Of a DNA stretch of 64,000 nucleotides, positions 1-13,300 are shown piece by piece (positions within the stretch are counted from its first letter, which is position 1; the number at the start of each line of letters is the position of its first letter). The notes below the pieces were generated by a model. It saw only the letters and a program-made list of their open reading frames with translations, did no database searches and was not told the DNA's origin. Position numbers and translations under genes: made by a program. Location: positions 31,583,001-31,647,000 of the forward strand of contig NC_071338.1 in the NCBI RefSeq assembly GCF_027744825.2. The letters are read 5' to 3'. Source of the stretch: Synchiropus splendidus (Eukaryota; Chordata; Actinopteri; Syngnathiformes; Callionymidae).

Positions 1-2588
1 TCATTACACATTAGCGGTAAATGAAGCTTCTGTATGTGCTGGTGTTCACTGAGGTACGTGCACTGGCTGTGTGGGTGTGTCGGCTGCGATTTGTGAGCGC
101 ATCCTCGCCCCCTCCCCAAAGGCTCGCTGCTAAATTAGGATGCGTATTATTTAAAGAAGCCCCGGGCTGGGTTACAGACAGATTTTATTTGTCTAGTGAG
201 TGTGGATTTTTATGCTGCCCGGTGAGCACTCTGTTCTCCAGCCAGAGAGGAAGCACGCGAGCGGCTCCATGCAGTCGGGGCGCGACTAAAGCTCCATCTA
301 GTCCATTTACCAGGGGAGATGAGTTTGAAAAATGTCCTCCCTTGGGATGTTCCAAGGAACGTCTCGTATTAAGAAGTGGACTGCTAATGTTTACAAAGAG
401 ATGGACCGAGCTGATACAGTGATTTCGCCGTGTTATACAGACAGTTGTTGCTTGCATCCAGTGTGTTGAAGCAGCTTTCTCGATATAGTGTAGAAGAGTA
501 GAAGAGAGTACCTGCTTCAGTCACCTGTCACACTCTTGTGAGGGAATACAACAGGGGTCACCAACATGGTGGCCACTGGCCTTTAAGAAAAAAAATATTA
601 TTATTATTATTATTATTATCAGGTAATAACCATCTTATTATGTTGGATTTTTTTTTCTTTTTTTGTGAGAATAATTCATCATGAAAACCTAGCAATGAGA
701 CAGGTATTTGGGAGGAATATCATTGATCATTCATTGTATATCATGATTTCAGAAGCGTATACTGAACCCATGGTAGCTCTTCAGGTCACTCTGTGCCCAG
801 CTCGCGGTTGCGAAAAGGTTGGTGACGACCTGTACAGTGTACAGTCATTCCAGAACCAGGCTTGAGGTGTAAGAGCTCACGGTGTCCCGGGTCTGCCCTG
901 AGGCCTCCTCCAAGTGGTCGGCACCGCCTTGCATGGGACCAGTGCCATTTCTGCCGAGGCTCGATTCTTAAACCGAGATCACACGAAGATGGATGGATTA
1001 ATGAATAAAAATGGCCGTTCAAATCCAAATATTTTAGAGCAGACTGGGTCATCTACTGGACACTGTTTCTTGAAGCCTCATGGGCCCAAAAATACACTTT
1101 CCAACCTTGTTTTGCAGTTGGCACACTGTGGGCATTGAAAGGGAGCATTTGGTTTGTTCTTTATTTGATCACTTTTCATCACCTGCGTTTTATTTTTAAA
1201 CAAGTCTGGTCCCACTTTGCTTTTCATCACCATCAGTCACGTGGTGATCACTCGCTCCTTGACTAGTTTGGGATACCAACCATGTAGCCATTGAACTACC
1301 TCAGCACAGAGAACAAAGACACTACGGAGGATGCTGATGCTGTATGGTTTTACACTGCAAAACAACACACGAAAACACGTGAATAAAACTAAAATAGAAT
1401 GTACAGAGTGGAATGAGAAAATGCATTGACTAGATTTACACCATTAAAACATGTAGAGACTTAAAAACAAGTCTAAAAACCATGAAGGTAAAATCACTGA
1501 AAAGAACAGCTTGGTGCTTAGATGAAAGCTAAAACTGAGATGAAGGCATGAACATAGATGCACATACGAATCCAGAAAATTCTCTTTCTTCATCTGCACT
1601 CATCTACATTTCAATCTCATTCTCCATTATTGCCACACTGGACAAGACCAGGAGACACTTGAAGTCAATCCCAGCCAAGGGTGGACCATCTGAGAACCAT
1701 GGTCTCTGAATAAGGAAACCTGCCACTGTGGTTGTGTTCTAGTGGGTTCAGTATCTACACAACTTAAAGTATGCATTACCTTGTAATTACTAAGCATCTA
1801 GAAATGACTAAAAAAAAACACACATTTTCACTTCAAGATACGTCTCTGCCACCCTGTCTTCAAGCTGTTTCAACCCTGTATTACTCATGATGTCGGTGCT
1901 TTCCCGGGTCTGTTGACTCACACAAGTGGGCCTGGCACTTGACACGGCCATGTGGAGGCCCCATGCTGCTGGGAGGCCCTGTGTAGTGCGACTCAGCTCT
2001 GTGATTGGACGCGCAGAGGTCGGGATGAATGAGCACTGTACATAGAGCAGGAGGCACGAGAGATGGAATGTTACGGCCCCTCACTTGGTTACCCGCTCCA
2101 CTCACTTTACGCTGCGCGATCACAAGAGCCACATGCTTGTCTCCGCGCTGTGTTTTTCTGCGCGCTCTCTGTGAGGGACTAGTTCATGAGTGGCATAAAT
2201 GAGCTATTTGTTATTGTCTATTTATGGAAGTGTTTGTACTCTGTGTCTCTTATTTTACTGCCGCACAAGTTAAAAGCCACTTTTGTGTGGAAAAAGTCTT
2301 GAATTGAAACAGACGCTGTCGTCTCTAACAGGCCTGTCATGCTGACACTTTTCTCAGGTGATATATTTGTTGAAATCATACGACTTCCCTATTATGCAGC
2401 TTTATGCGTTTTACCCTTATGACATCAAAGTCAATATTGACAAATGTTCTACAAAACTGTATAAACACTAACAACTCGCTAGGGGGATAAAAAAGCAGAT
2501 ATTTTTTACAGCCCACCTGATGCTAGGGGGCGCAATGTTGGTGACCCCCAGAACTAAACAACGATCTTCATTTTAGGGCTGAACTCCA
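1..2588. other. Putative igdcc4 intron 1 / upstream DNA, no gene seen
   Basis: Nothing codes convincingly here. There is an (ATT)n microsatellite at about 593-619. The longest open frame (21-422) has no recognisable domain. A short ATG stretch at 21-53 followed by gtacgt looks like a tiny signal exon, but it ends in phase 0 and cannot join exon 2 (phase 1). Confidence 0.5.
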
Positions 2589-2774
2589 GTGACCGGCTCA
2601 TGAAGCTTCATGAAACAGTGTTGTCATTTCCAGAGTCCACTAGATGGCACTCTGAAATGTTTGCATTTGAAGAGCCATTTCAGTGAAACCTCACATCACT
2701 TTTTAACCAAGAGCGCCTCCTATTGAGCCCTGAATATGAAGACACTGTTTCATGAAGCCTCATCAAGCCATCAC
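2589..2774. mobile_element. hAT-like palindromic MITE (GCTTCATGAAACAG family), copy 1
   Basis: The left arm has CATGAAGCTTCATGAAACAG and the motif CCACTAGATGGCAC (2637-2650). The right arm mirrors it (AGAGCGCCTCCTATTGAG, then CTGTTTCATGAAGCCTCATC). The ends resemble TAGTGATG...CATCACTA. Confidence 0.85.
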
Positions 2775-3239
2775 GACTGAACAGCACCGATAAGTTGCAC
2801 AAAACTGGCTAAAGCAACATTTAATAATCAACGAGGTTCGCTTTCACTTTCCATTGCTGCTCTCGAGCTTCCCATCCCCTGGTGTCATAAACCTTTTCTT
2901 CAGTAGACGTTTTCCCGTCGCAGGGGAAATTTAAGACTAAAGCCATGAGACATGTTGGTGATAATTAGCTTGCAGTCGCGGCTACAGTGAGACGAGTGAA
3001 ATGCAATTCCAGGCAGTACAGTCAGGAATCCCTGGGGTCCATGAATAAATAAATAGACAAATAAACATAAATAAATGAAGAAAACGCTCCATGGTTTGTA
3101 ACCACAAAACTAAAGTAGCAGGATGTTTGACAAAGAAACAAAAAACAAAACAGAGAGTGAGGTAAAGCAGATGAAAGGATCAAAAGGAAAACCACAAGAG
3201 AACAACAGAGTGATGGCCATTTCCCGTCTGCCCTGACTC

Positions 3240-3418
3240 ACTTTTGATGCTTCGTGAAACAGTGTCCTCATTTTCAGAGCCACTAGATGTCACTTTTTGC
3301 TCTAAAATCTTTGGATTTAAACAGCCATTTTAATGAAACCTCACATCATTTTTAAACCCACACAGCGCCACCTACTGAGCTCTGAGAGTGACGACACTGT
3401 TTCATGAAGCCTCATCTC
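3240..3418. mobile_element. hAT-like palindromic MITE, copy 2
   Basis: It has GCTTCGTGAAACAGTGTCC at the left and ACTGTTTCATGAAGCCTCAT at the right. The internal arms CCACTAGATGTCAC and AGCGCCACCTACTGAGC are inverted relative to each other. Confidence 0.85.
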
Positions 3419-4661
3419 TGTATCTCTAGAAAAGACAATAGCCAAGTCAACAAAATAAAACTGCAGCCAGAGTGAGTCAGGACATCAGCGTTTGTGAGAA
3501 CATGGAGTGTCGAACCGAAACCGTTGGGTTTGTGGATCAAAGCAAGTGTTGCACAGCTGGCAGTTGCTCAGAATGATAATGACTTCTTGCCTCGGTGGCT
3601 TGCCGTATTCCCTTCATGCAACATGATGACTCAGTACTTGCTCCTAGTAGCTTCATGTGACAGCCTTGATGGATTATTTCTATTACAGGGATGTACAGCG
3701 TAATGTGTAACCTTTCACGTACATGGCTGCTGCCTCAGAACTTCTTGACTTTAATTGACCTAAATGTTTTGTTTGTTCTGTGGGAGGAAACCAGAGCACA
3801 AACTCTCCGGTGTAATTGTATGGACTTGATTCCCAGACTGGGAAGCCAGAAGTTGCTTCTGCCACCCGACTATTCGACACATATTCAGGTCATGTTGGTG
3901 ACAGATTCTCCAGAGACGCCCCTTTCCCAGGCCTGTACAGCCGAGGCCTTCTGGCTGGGGTCTACGCCTTTGTTGTGAGCCCAGACTGACATCTGCAGAC
4001 ATCCAATGGGAGACGACTTGGTCGCGATCGAACAAGATGCCCACACACTTGAACTGACTTCTTACATTTCTGACTCTTTTCGGGGTCTCTGGAGTCTCGT
4101 AGGAGACAACAACTTCATTCCATTTTTACAGATGTGCAATAAATTGTGACACACTTTCTGTACAAATATACAAAATGAATGTTGGTCCGTCACACAGCAG
4201 CACTGAGTTTCTTGAGTTCATTCCACGATACAATTCAGACAGGTGAAGCTCTCAAACTAGGGTCTGTAGGTACTGTAGGCTTCGTACCCAGCTGGCAAGA
4301 TGAGCTCAAAACCAAAAGAGCATTCATGTAGATATGTTACCGTACGAATAGTAGTTTTTAAAAAATCTTTTCTAATACAGTTTCTATGTTAGTACCACTT
4401 TTTGTTTGTTTTCTGTTTTACTTGCACCGAAAAGGTTATGTTTTCGATGGTGTCGGTTTGTCTGTTTGTCTGCGATCAAATAAAAGTTTTGGGTTCTACC
4501 GCATTGAGAGAGAGGAACACGTTTTATTTTTTGCTGTTTTTTCTTCTTGCAGTATTTAGCTATAAATCACATTTCCACCCATGAGTTGCATTTGACTCAC
4601 TATTATTATTAATAATAATGATAAATGAATGACACCTCATAATTTTCATCATAGCATTTCG

Positions 4662-4826
4662 TAGTGATGGCCTCATGAGGCTTCATGAAACAGTGTCCTC
4701 ATATTCAGAGCCCAATAGGTGGCGCTGTTGGTTTAAAAATGATGAGGCTTCATTGAATCAGCTGTTCAAATCCAAACATTTCAGAGCAGAAAATGAGGGC
4801 ACTGTTTCATGAAGCCTCTCTCGTTA
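4662..4826. mobile_element. hAT-like palindromic MITE, copy 3 (internally deleted)
   Basis: It starts with the full terminal motif TAGTGATGGCCTCATGAGGC. The left arm has CAATAGGTGGCGCTG. The right arm is shortened and lacks the second ACCTACTG block. Confidence 0.8.
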
Positions 4827-7800
4827 GACCATAAAATCAAAATGTATTCATCACTAAATTCACATCACTTCTCAACTTGTCATTTTCAACCCATTTGTCG
4901 GGTGAATCTCATTTTCAGAAAACCCTGGTGAAGGTCATGAAACCGATCCAGGATCTGAGCGATGCCACTCAGTTCCTCTGTGTTGGGCGGAAAACAGCTG
5001 GAGTGAGTCACTACAGATGCGGCAGCTGTTCACATACTTCAGTGAATTGACTCGGAGAATCAGAGCCGCCTGTCGCGGCGTTGCTTAAGCGCCAGTCGTG
5101 TAAAGGAGCAGAACAGAAGTCAAAACAAGGCTCGGTATCAGGACGACAGATCCAAGTATGCGAGCGCAACAGCTGAATATTCTGTTAGGTGAAACACATC
5201 GGGAGGAAACGGTCGCTCAGTACAAACTGTTTTCCTCTTGATGAGTTTTGTTTTGTAGTTTAGTCAAGCGCTTAACTCACTGTATTAAATGTCGAATAAA
5301 ATGTAGACGGAACTGTTCTCAAACCGCAGTTTTGAAAGCAATTTTGAAAATCTAGCTTGACAGAAGACACGTCCGACACGTCCTTCATCATCTCTACGCT
5401 TTAATATTGCGATACCCACAGTTGTAATAAGAGGATTTAGTTTATATCATGAATTATAGGCTAAACCTAAGGAACTTAAAGTTATATTTTTGGCCTTCAA
5501 AAGAGTTTCTGAAAGAAGGTGCAAACTACACCGGCGTCATTGCCTTGCTGTTGGCACATGTTCGTGGAGCTCAAGCTCGACAAGTTTGAGAGGAAGTTCA
5601 AATTTAAATGGAAATGGAAGGCACCAGGGTGAAGGTGAAAGTGGAGTGATGTTGTCTGTTAAAACCACATTGAATGTAAGGGTGTGCATTAAGTCAAACC
5701 GACTCCATTAGTATGTAATGTTTTTCTTTTGCTATATATATTCTGAGTCGAATATCGCCACTAATGGATATAGTTTTACTTCATGCATTTTTTTTCTTTT
5801 TTCGTTTCTTTTTCTTTTTCACAAAGACAGCGACCCCAACAGGTCACGCTGAATCACCAAAATTGATACGTACAAATGAAGCGTACAGTGACAAAGTAAA
5901 AAAGCCCTTGACTTCTAAATCCCAAGAAACCGTGAATGAAAAGCTTAAAAAAAAAACAAACCTCCAGATATGACTCTTGCATGAAGCCATGCTGCAACTG
6001 CCAGTCCTCCGTTTGCCTCTTGAGAGTCAATCAGAGCGCCACCTGTCCACTCATCCTCCACTTCAGGGTCGAGTGCATAATCATGGCGTCCCGTCCTCTT
6101 TCTCCTCGCGACTGTTGAAGGCTGCAGACACACAACCGGAGTCTGGGTCATGAAAAGATCTCGTCAGAAAGTGTGGGTTATCACGGCGACGAGGGCTTAA
6201 TAACGCCTCCTCGACTCCCCGCTCTTTAAGGTGCGCCAATCTTGGCTGTATTGTCCGGGCGGCGCTCGCTCGTCTGGGGATGTGTTTCCATTACGTCCTG
6301 GTTATTATCGCGGCAGGAGACGGAGGAGCGCACCATCAGATAACGCTCTGGTGGAAGTGGGTCTGCTATGGTCACGTGTTCCCAGTTGAAGCTGCTCTTT
6401 TCAACCTTTATTCTCAAGCCAACTGTGAAAAACTAAATAGATAAGTGCCAATAAACCAACTGTCCTCTGTCAAACCTTTACTGGGTTTCTTCTTCCATCT
6501 CCAGCTTCCTTGGTCCACCACCTTCTCCTTCTCCTCCCCCTCTCTTTCACACCCATTTTCTGTCTTCCAGGATTCAACAACAAACTCAAAGGGGACCTAT
6601 TGTGCTCTTCTGTGTTCCAAGTTATCCACTTGGAAAACAACCAATATGGCGGCCGCACAAAATGCTCAGTTTTGCTGATTCCTTTTGTTGACAGATCTGA
6701 TGACATGAGCCGTACTGACGTCACAAAAGTTTGTGAATGTAAAGTCATGGGGCAACTTTTAAGATAAATTATTTATTTATTTATTTTTATGGCTCTGTGG
6801 GGGAACCTTCGCTAAAATCTTCCTGCGACGGAAGTGGAGTGGCTTATGTTTGTTTTTCAAGACAGGCTGTAGCCGGGTGATACAAGGGTCTTCATATACA
6901 ACAACTACATTTCAGGGCTGAAAGTTCCATGAATGTTTCGCATCAAAACTTAGGCTCAATCGCGGAGCTCTTCCAAGGATTCGTCCTGGAATCTCATCAT
7001 GACGTCTGGAATGTGCCAAAATGTCGATACTAAAATCAATTTTAGTAACAGATAACTTCAACAAATATAAAACAAAAGACTTACTCTGACTCTCGGTCCA
7101 AGTCCAGATCAAACACATACACAAGTTGCAAGCTGTTGGTTCGGCAACTGAGGGAACTTTGTCGTAACAAATGAACAAAAAGCCACAATTTATTGTGGGT
7201 AAACCTGTCAGGAGTGTGCTGTGAAACACACCACAAACATGACAAACTCTATTCATCAAAAATGTACTTTAATATTTTTGGGTAAGGATTTTGTAGAAAA
7301 CTCCTTTTTTAATTTTTTTTTGTTGACTGGACCAATAAACAGTCGAGTTGTCTCCGGCAACACTGCAATGTGTCTGATCACAGAGTTGTTAGTAGCATAC
7401 AGATATGTTGTAAACAGTTTATATATTCAATATAATTTTGAAAATGTATTTATATGCTGAATATGTGCTGTGTCCTTTGTGAAATGGTCACGTCGTGGTG
7501 CCCCAGGAACCACAGCCATTTCTCCCCTTAATGTGGATTGTGTTTAGGGAATGATGGGAATAATAAAGTCAGTTTATCAGTTAATAAATCTATTAAGCTT
7601 TATCAATATAGCATCTTTCAGAATAAGTTAGTGATGTCTTAGCCCCGCCTGCCTGGCCTCTGCCAACAACAATGGTGACCAAATGATGCTCACATTTTCT
7701 AAGTACAGCAAAATAACTCGCTTATTTCCAGTGGAACATAAACAATTATTGTAAGATGTTTTGTCTGTATTCACTGCTGCACCACACAGTTCTCCATCTA

Positions 7801-8860
7801 GAGCCGACACGAGTGACTTTTGCCGTGTTCTATCCTGTTCACTGGCTGCTGCAGTGTTGTCGTCTAATGGCGTGTTAGTTTTCTCTCAACTCTCCCTGCT
7901 ATTCCTCAAAAAGAACCTTTAAAGTTCATTTTTTCTGCGGCGATCAATTCGCCGCTGACACTGAGGGTAGATGATGTTTCACTTTAGCTGCTCCTTCACA
8001 TTCTTCTTCTCCTTCTCATTCGATTTGAGAGACTTTTTCTCTGAGCCGCAAGGTCAATATTAGAATTGTGACAGAGGAATGTTGTCGCTTCCCACAGAAG
8101 AAAGCCTCTTAGCGGATATGGAGTCTGATATTAGAGCGTGTTTTCTAGTTTGTTGTGACGGATTAACACCACTATTGAATCAGTGATGCCCATTTTTTTT
8201 TAAATTCTCCCTATTTTCCTCGTAGCGTCTGTTGAAATTGTTTTTTTTTAGGACTGAAAATTGTCCCTGTTTTCACTCTGTCACCTCACAAGTAAAAATG
8301 ATTTTGCCACTTCTAAATAAGTGCATTGTTTGGGGAGCGCTGACGCCGATGAAGAGAGTGATACATCACGGCGAAGTGCCACTCGATGGAAGGTTTCACG
8401 GCTTCAGTCGTCCGCGTTCAGGGAAAGCTACGTCCCTCTTGGCGCGGCGCCACAGCAATCTATTCACTCAGAGCACACGGACAACGCCGTATCCCAGAAT
8501 GCTCTCTGTCCTCTCCGGGCTGCTCACACTCACATGCAGTCAGATAGAGAAATGGCCACTTTACTCGTCTGCCGTCTCACCACGCTGTCCTCAGGAGACA
8601 CCGAGACTCATGCCGGGCCTCCAGGCTCGCGGGGTGTGCGGTTTTCAGTGAGCAGATATGTGTGCGGACACTTATACTGGGTATGACGTAAAGCTTCTGG
8701 CATGCAACCCTCTGTGTGTGTGAATATTAAATGTTGAATGCCTGACTCTCGGCCAAATCCTAAAATATGTGATGCTGTTGGCTCCGGCGGGTTATTGATC
8801 GATGAGGTTTTGTTTCCAAAATGTACTTAAATAAAACAACAGGTTGGCTGTGCGGCGGTC
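4827..8860. other. Intron 1 segment with no recognised gene
   Basis: This is unique-looking AT-rich DNA. Open frames are all short and show no domain. A T-rich tract lies at about 5788-5820. I see no repeat family shared with the rest of the window. Confidence 0.4.
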
Positions 8861-8865
8861 ATGTG

Positions 8866-9740
8866 ATTCCTCACAGTAGCAGAAGTAGTGTAATGACTGT
8901 ACATCCAGTCAAAGTTGACAGAACAAACAAAGCTTTTCACCGTTTTCAAATTAGGAGTCAAAATTATACTGCCGTAAATATCGGACTATAAGCCTCTTTT
9001 TTCTTGCGGGTTAGACAACGGCTGATATGTGGATTTTTACGGACTGAAGAGCGTCATGATGCCGAAATATTGATCCCTGTCGATGAAATCACAGGTGTTT
9101 TGTTGACCTTAAAGCGCACGTGTCCGCAGCTCCGCCCACAGAGCGGATCTCCTGGAGGACCGTAGACGAGAAGCAGCAGCTGAGACCGGCCATGGTGTCG
9201 GGACTTGGGACAAGCTGGTGAAAACAGCGCATTTTGAAAGCTTTAATGTCAACAAAAGATGTGAGGAGTTCATGATTCAAGTTCAGAACATTGCCCAGTT
9301 TGTTTCATGAGTCAGTCTTGATGCTGAAGCCCGTTTTCAAAGCGAGTTTAGAAGTGATCCTCCTGCATTTTTAGGCGAACGTAAGCACAGAGCATCTCAG
9401 CTGATCAGCTTTGGAGGCGGAGCCATATTGCATTGTAAAGCATTATTGTTGAGAGAGACTGGACCAATGCTACTGACTGTTGTTTCCAGCGGAACTGGAG
9501 GGGTTAGTTCTTGTGTAGTCCAGGAAGTCACTTACAGCTTGTCTCCATGTCTTGGATTCATTCTGCTGGATTGGAAGAGCGGTTAAAGAGTGGTTATTAC
9601 AGAGTAATTATGAGATGACACGATCGACCAGGTGTGTGAGAAGTGTGTAGAACAATGTTCCAATAAGTTTGTTATAACTTTGCTGTGACATAATTATTAA
9701 AGATTGCTGGTCTTCCTTTCATTTACTTGCCTTCAGAATT
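8866..9740 (+). repeat. Dispersed ~870-bp repeat, copy A, containing a CCGTA-family element
   Basis: It is collinear with 12441-13300 across the whole length, including sequence outside the CCGTA element (TCAAAGTTGA..., AGAGTGGTTATTACAGAG, ATGACACGATCGACCAGG). Inside, from about 8973, is a transposon-like body starting CCGTAAATATCGGACTATAA. Copy A has about 70 bp (about 9405-9475) absent from copy B. Confidence 0.85.
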
Positions 9741-9747
9741 AAAAAAA

Positions 9748-9833
<86 letters not shown>
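9741..9833. repeat. Poly(A) followed by (TA)n microsatellite
   Basis: About 25 A residues pass directly into about 34 TA units. The TA run ends at the TA target site of the next element. Confidence 0.97.
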
Positions 9834-9835
<2 letters not shown>

Positions 9836-10532
9836 GTAAATTCCAGACTGTAGAGCGCACCGGAATATTAGCGGCTCCCACTAGATTAAAGAAGGAAAAT
9901 AGATCTTGTTCATACATAAGCCGCACCGGTCTATAATCCGCTGGTTCAGTGGTGCTGTCTGTGCTGTGGACAGGTCAGTGGTGCAACAGCTTAAAAACGC
10001 TTTTCAAAAACTAGTTTTGAAAACGGGGACCAGCATGAAGAGTGAGGAAACAAGCTGCGTAATACAGAGCGTCTTGATTGTTCCACGCAGCTCTCACAAT
10101 AGACGAGGTGCAGCTCTCCAGTCGGGCTCAAGTCAGCGGCCAAAACCCGACTCACTTGTGTTCGCGTCGGACTGTTGAGCCAAATGCACTTTGTCTGGAG
10201 ACATCTCACATCTTTTATTGACATTATACCCCTCAAAATGCGCTGTTTCCCCTCCGTGTGCCCAAAGTTCCGACACCACTGCTGGTCTCAGTGGCTGCTT
10301 CTGGATCACAGACCTCCAGGAGATCCACTCTGTTGACAGAGCTGTGGACACACAAGCAAAAATGTTGCATTTTCAGCACTTCAAGGGTAAATAAAAAGCC
10401 TGTGGTTTCATCGCCCCTGATTTAATCTGATTTCAGCTAGCAAAAATCCATCTATTAGCTGCGCTGTTGTATAAGCCGCAGGGCTCAGACCGCCAGAAAA
10501 AAGTAGCGGTCCTGGAAGTCTGGAAATTACGG
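9834..10532 (-). mobile_element. CCGTA-family DNA transposon with inverted ends, TA-flanked
   Basis: The left end CCGTAAATTCCAGACT matches the reverse complement of the right end (AGTCTGGAAATTACGG), and TA lies at both borders. The interior is homologous, in reverse, to 36870-37352 and to the body inside 8973-9300 and 12552-12900. No transposase frame survives. The TA target suggests the Tc1/mariner/pogo group; that is an inference. Confidence 0.75.
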
Positions 10533-11138
10533 TGTATATGGCTGATGTGGTATTACATTTTAGAAGATGTAGGTTTTGTCTCCCGACCCCGATATCTTTG
10601 TTGGCAGAGGACAGAGAGGCGGGGCTATGACATCTTCAAGTTTGGCCAATAAGTTACAACATTTTGTCTTGGTTTTCGAGCCCTTCCACTCCGGCAGCCG
10701 CACTTTTGGACTATCCAGCAGAACTTTGCGGATAGAAACAACACCGTCTGCGTGTGGTCAGACTGTGCATTTGAGGAGGTGAGAAGCATCTCCCAGGACC
10801 AACCAAGCAAAAGGGGGCGTCGCCAACCAATGTGTTCTTCAAGTGAGCCAGTGAGGCAAACTTTCTTTAACTTCTCTGCTGTTGGAGACTCCCACTTGAG
10901 TTTCAGGAAGCCTAATTGGTTTTAAATCCGGTTCAGAATGATCCTCAGCAATAAGCAGCGACGATTTAATGACTTAATGAGACCTAATTAGGTGAAAATG
11001 GAGAATAAAAGAGAGAAGCCGAGCAGCTAATCACAGCGCTGCAGCTCCTCCGTTCTCCTCTGCGCCGCATGTGTGTCCCTATATGTGTGCGCCGCGGCAG
11101 AGTTAGGTGCATGTGTATGTTGTTTCCATGGTGATCCT

Positions 11139-11440
<302 letters not shown>

Positions 11441-12440
11441 GGTGTTGTGCAGCCTCTCTCAGCATCCACTGGCCTCTTCATCAGGACGTGGTGGTGAGAG
11501 GTCAGGCCTCATTTCATCAAGGAATAAATTCCAACTTCCATTAACTTAATTAATCCAGAGCCGGAGAAGACGCAGCGGCGCAGCTGAACGCTGTGTGTGT
11601 TTGCTCTGAGCCTCTGAGAAGAGTTTGCTGGATGAATCGGTTCAGCCTTGAACAGCTCAAACAAAGTGAGCCATTGTGTCCAACTTCATCAGAAGTTTGC
11701 TTGTGGACATTCATTAATGGCTTTTCTCCGCCATGAATCATGAAGTCTTCATCAAGTCTCTCTGGGACTTTATCAAGTCAATTCTGGACTTTAAGTCTGC
11801 GGTGGACCCTTCTCCTCAGGGTTCTCCCTAGTGCTTTAGCAGAGTGGAAGGGGCCTATGCGAAGATGTCCTCAGCCTGGGGGGCGCACGCCGCTGTTTTG
11901 GTCACCATGTGGTGAAGTGTGACTCGTAATATCAGCCCTTCCTCAGCTGTCAGTCGATGGAGCAAGACTCCATGAAGGAAATCCCAGGGCGAACCTTAGA
12001 GTTCTATCTCTTTCCTTGGCCAGCAGGAAGGTACAAACAATTTGAGGAGCTCAGGCACGTCCAAGTGTCTTGATCTTTGTCGCATATCCACTATTTATCC
12101 GCATAATGAAACTTCTACGTCACCCAGCTCAGATCAGCTATCCAACCAACTGACTCTTGATGCGTATTCTGCACAAAATTCTGTATTCTCTTTGTGGGAT
12201 ACCGTAGATTGCATGTATATTTCGGACCTATCACCAGGTCTGTTCCAACTTTCCTTCTGTTCCAAGTCCAAGCAGAGCAACTACTTTAAACCCCCTTGCT
12301 CCCCATGCCCACAGTCTTTATGTCAGACTTCCCAGAGTGTGTTGTGGATCCCCTATTTTACCAACTGTATTTCTGAACTTCCAGTTCACCGAGGTCAGTG
12401 TTGGATTTTCAAGTGCAGAAATCTGGACTTCCTGATGCAG

Positions 12441-13300
12441 TCACATGATTCCTTACGTGAACAGAAGTAGTGTAATGACCGTACATCCAGTCAAAGTTGA
12501 TAGAACCAACGATGCTCTTCACTGTTTCAAATTAGGAGTCAAAATTATACTGCCGTAAATACTGGACTATAAGCCTCTTTTTTCTGCAACGATGCAACTG
12601 ATACATGGATTTTTACGGACTGAAGAGCATCATGATGCCAAAATATTGATCCCTGCCGATGAAATCACAGGCGTTTTATTGACCTTGATGCGCTCAAAAT
12701 GCGTTGTTTTTCCCACGTGTGTGCAGCTCCGCCCACAGAGCGGGCAAAACAAGAAGCAGCAGCTGAGACCGGCCGTGGTGTCGGGACTTGGGACATGCTG
12801 GCGAAAACAGCGCATTTTGAAAGCTTTAATGTCAACAAAAGATGTGAGGAGTTCATGATTCAAGTTCAGAACATTGCCCAGTTTGTTTCATGAGTCAGTC
12901 TTGATGCTGAAGCCCGTTTTCAAAACTAGTTCAGAAGTGATCCTCATGCATTTTTAGGCGAACGTAGGCACCGAACAACTCAGCTGACTGACTGCTGTTT
13001 CCAGCGGAACTGGAGGGATTAGTTCTTGTATAGTCCAGGAAGTCACTTACAGCTTGTCTCCATGTCTTGGATTCATTCTGATGGATTGGAAGAGCGGTTA
13101 AAGAGTGGTTATTACAGAGTAATTATGCGATGACACGATCGACCAGGTGTGTGAGAAGTGTGTTCCACTCCAGTAGAACAATGTTCCACTACGTTTTTTA
13201 TAACTTTGCTGTGACATAATTATTAAAAACAAAAAACTCAGTGTTGTCAAACTCTAAAATTGCAGGTCTTCCTTTCATTTACTACCCTTCGGAATCAAAA
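12441..13300 (+). repeat. Dispersed ~860-bp repeat, copy B
   Basis: It is the second copy of the 8866-9740 segment, in direct orientation about 3.6 kb away and clearly similar over nearly its full length. It carries the same CCGTA body (from 12552) and the same tail, ending CTTCCTTTCATTTACT. Confidence 0.85.

Noticed and set aside
21..422. 133-codon open frame starting MKLLYVLVFTE, like a signal peptide
   Set aside because: The hydrophobic run is only about eight residues, the rest has no domain, and the possible splice at 53 is phase 0, which cannot join exon 2.
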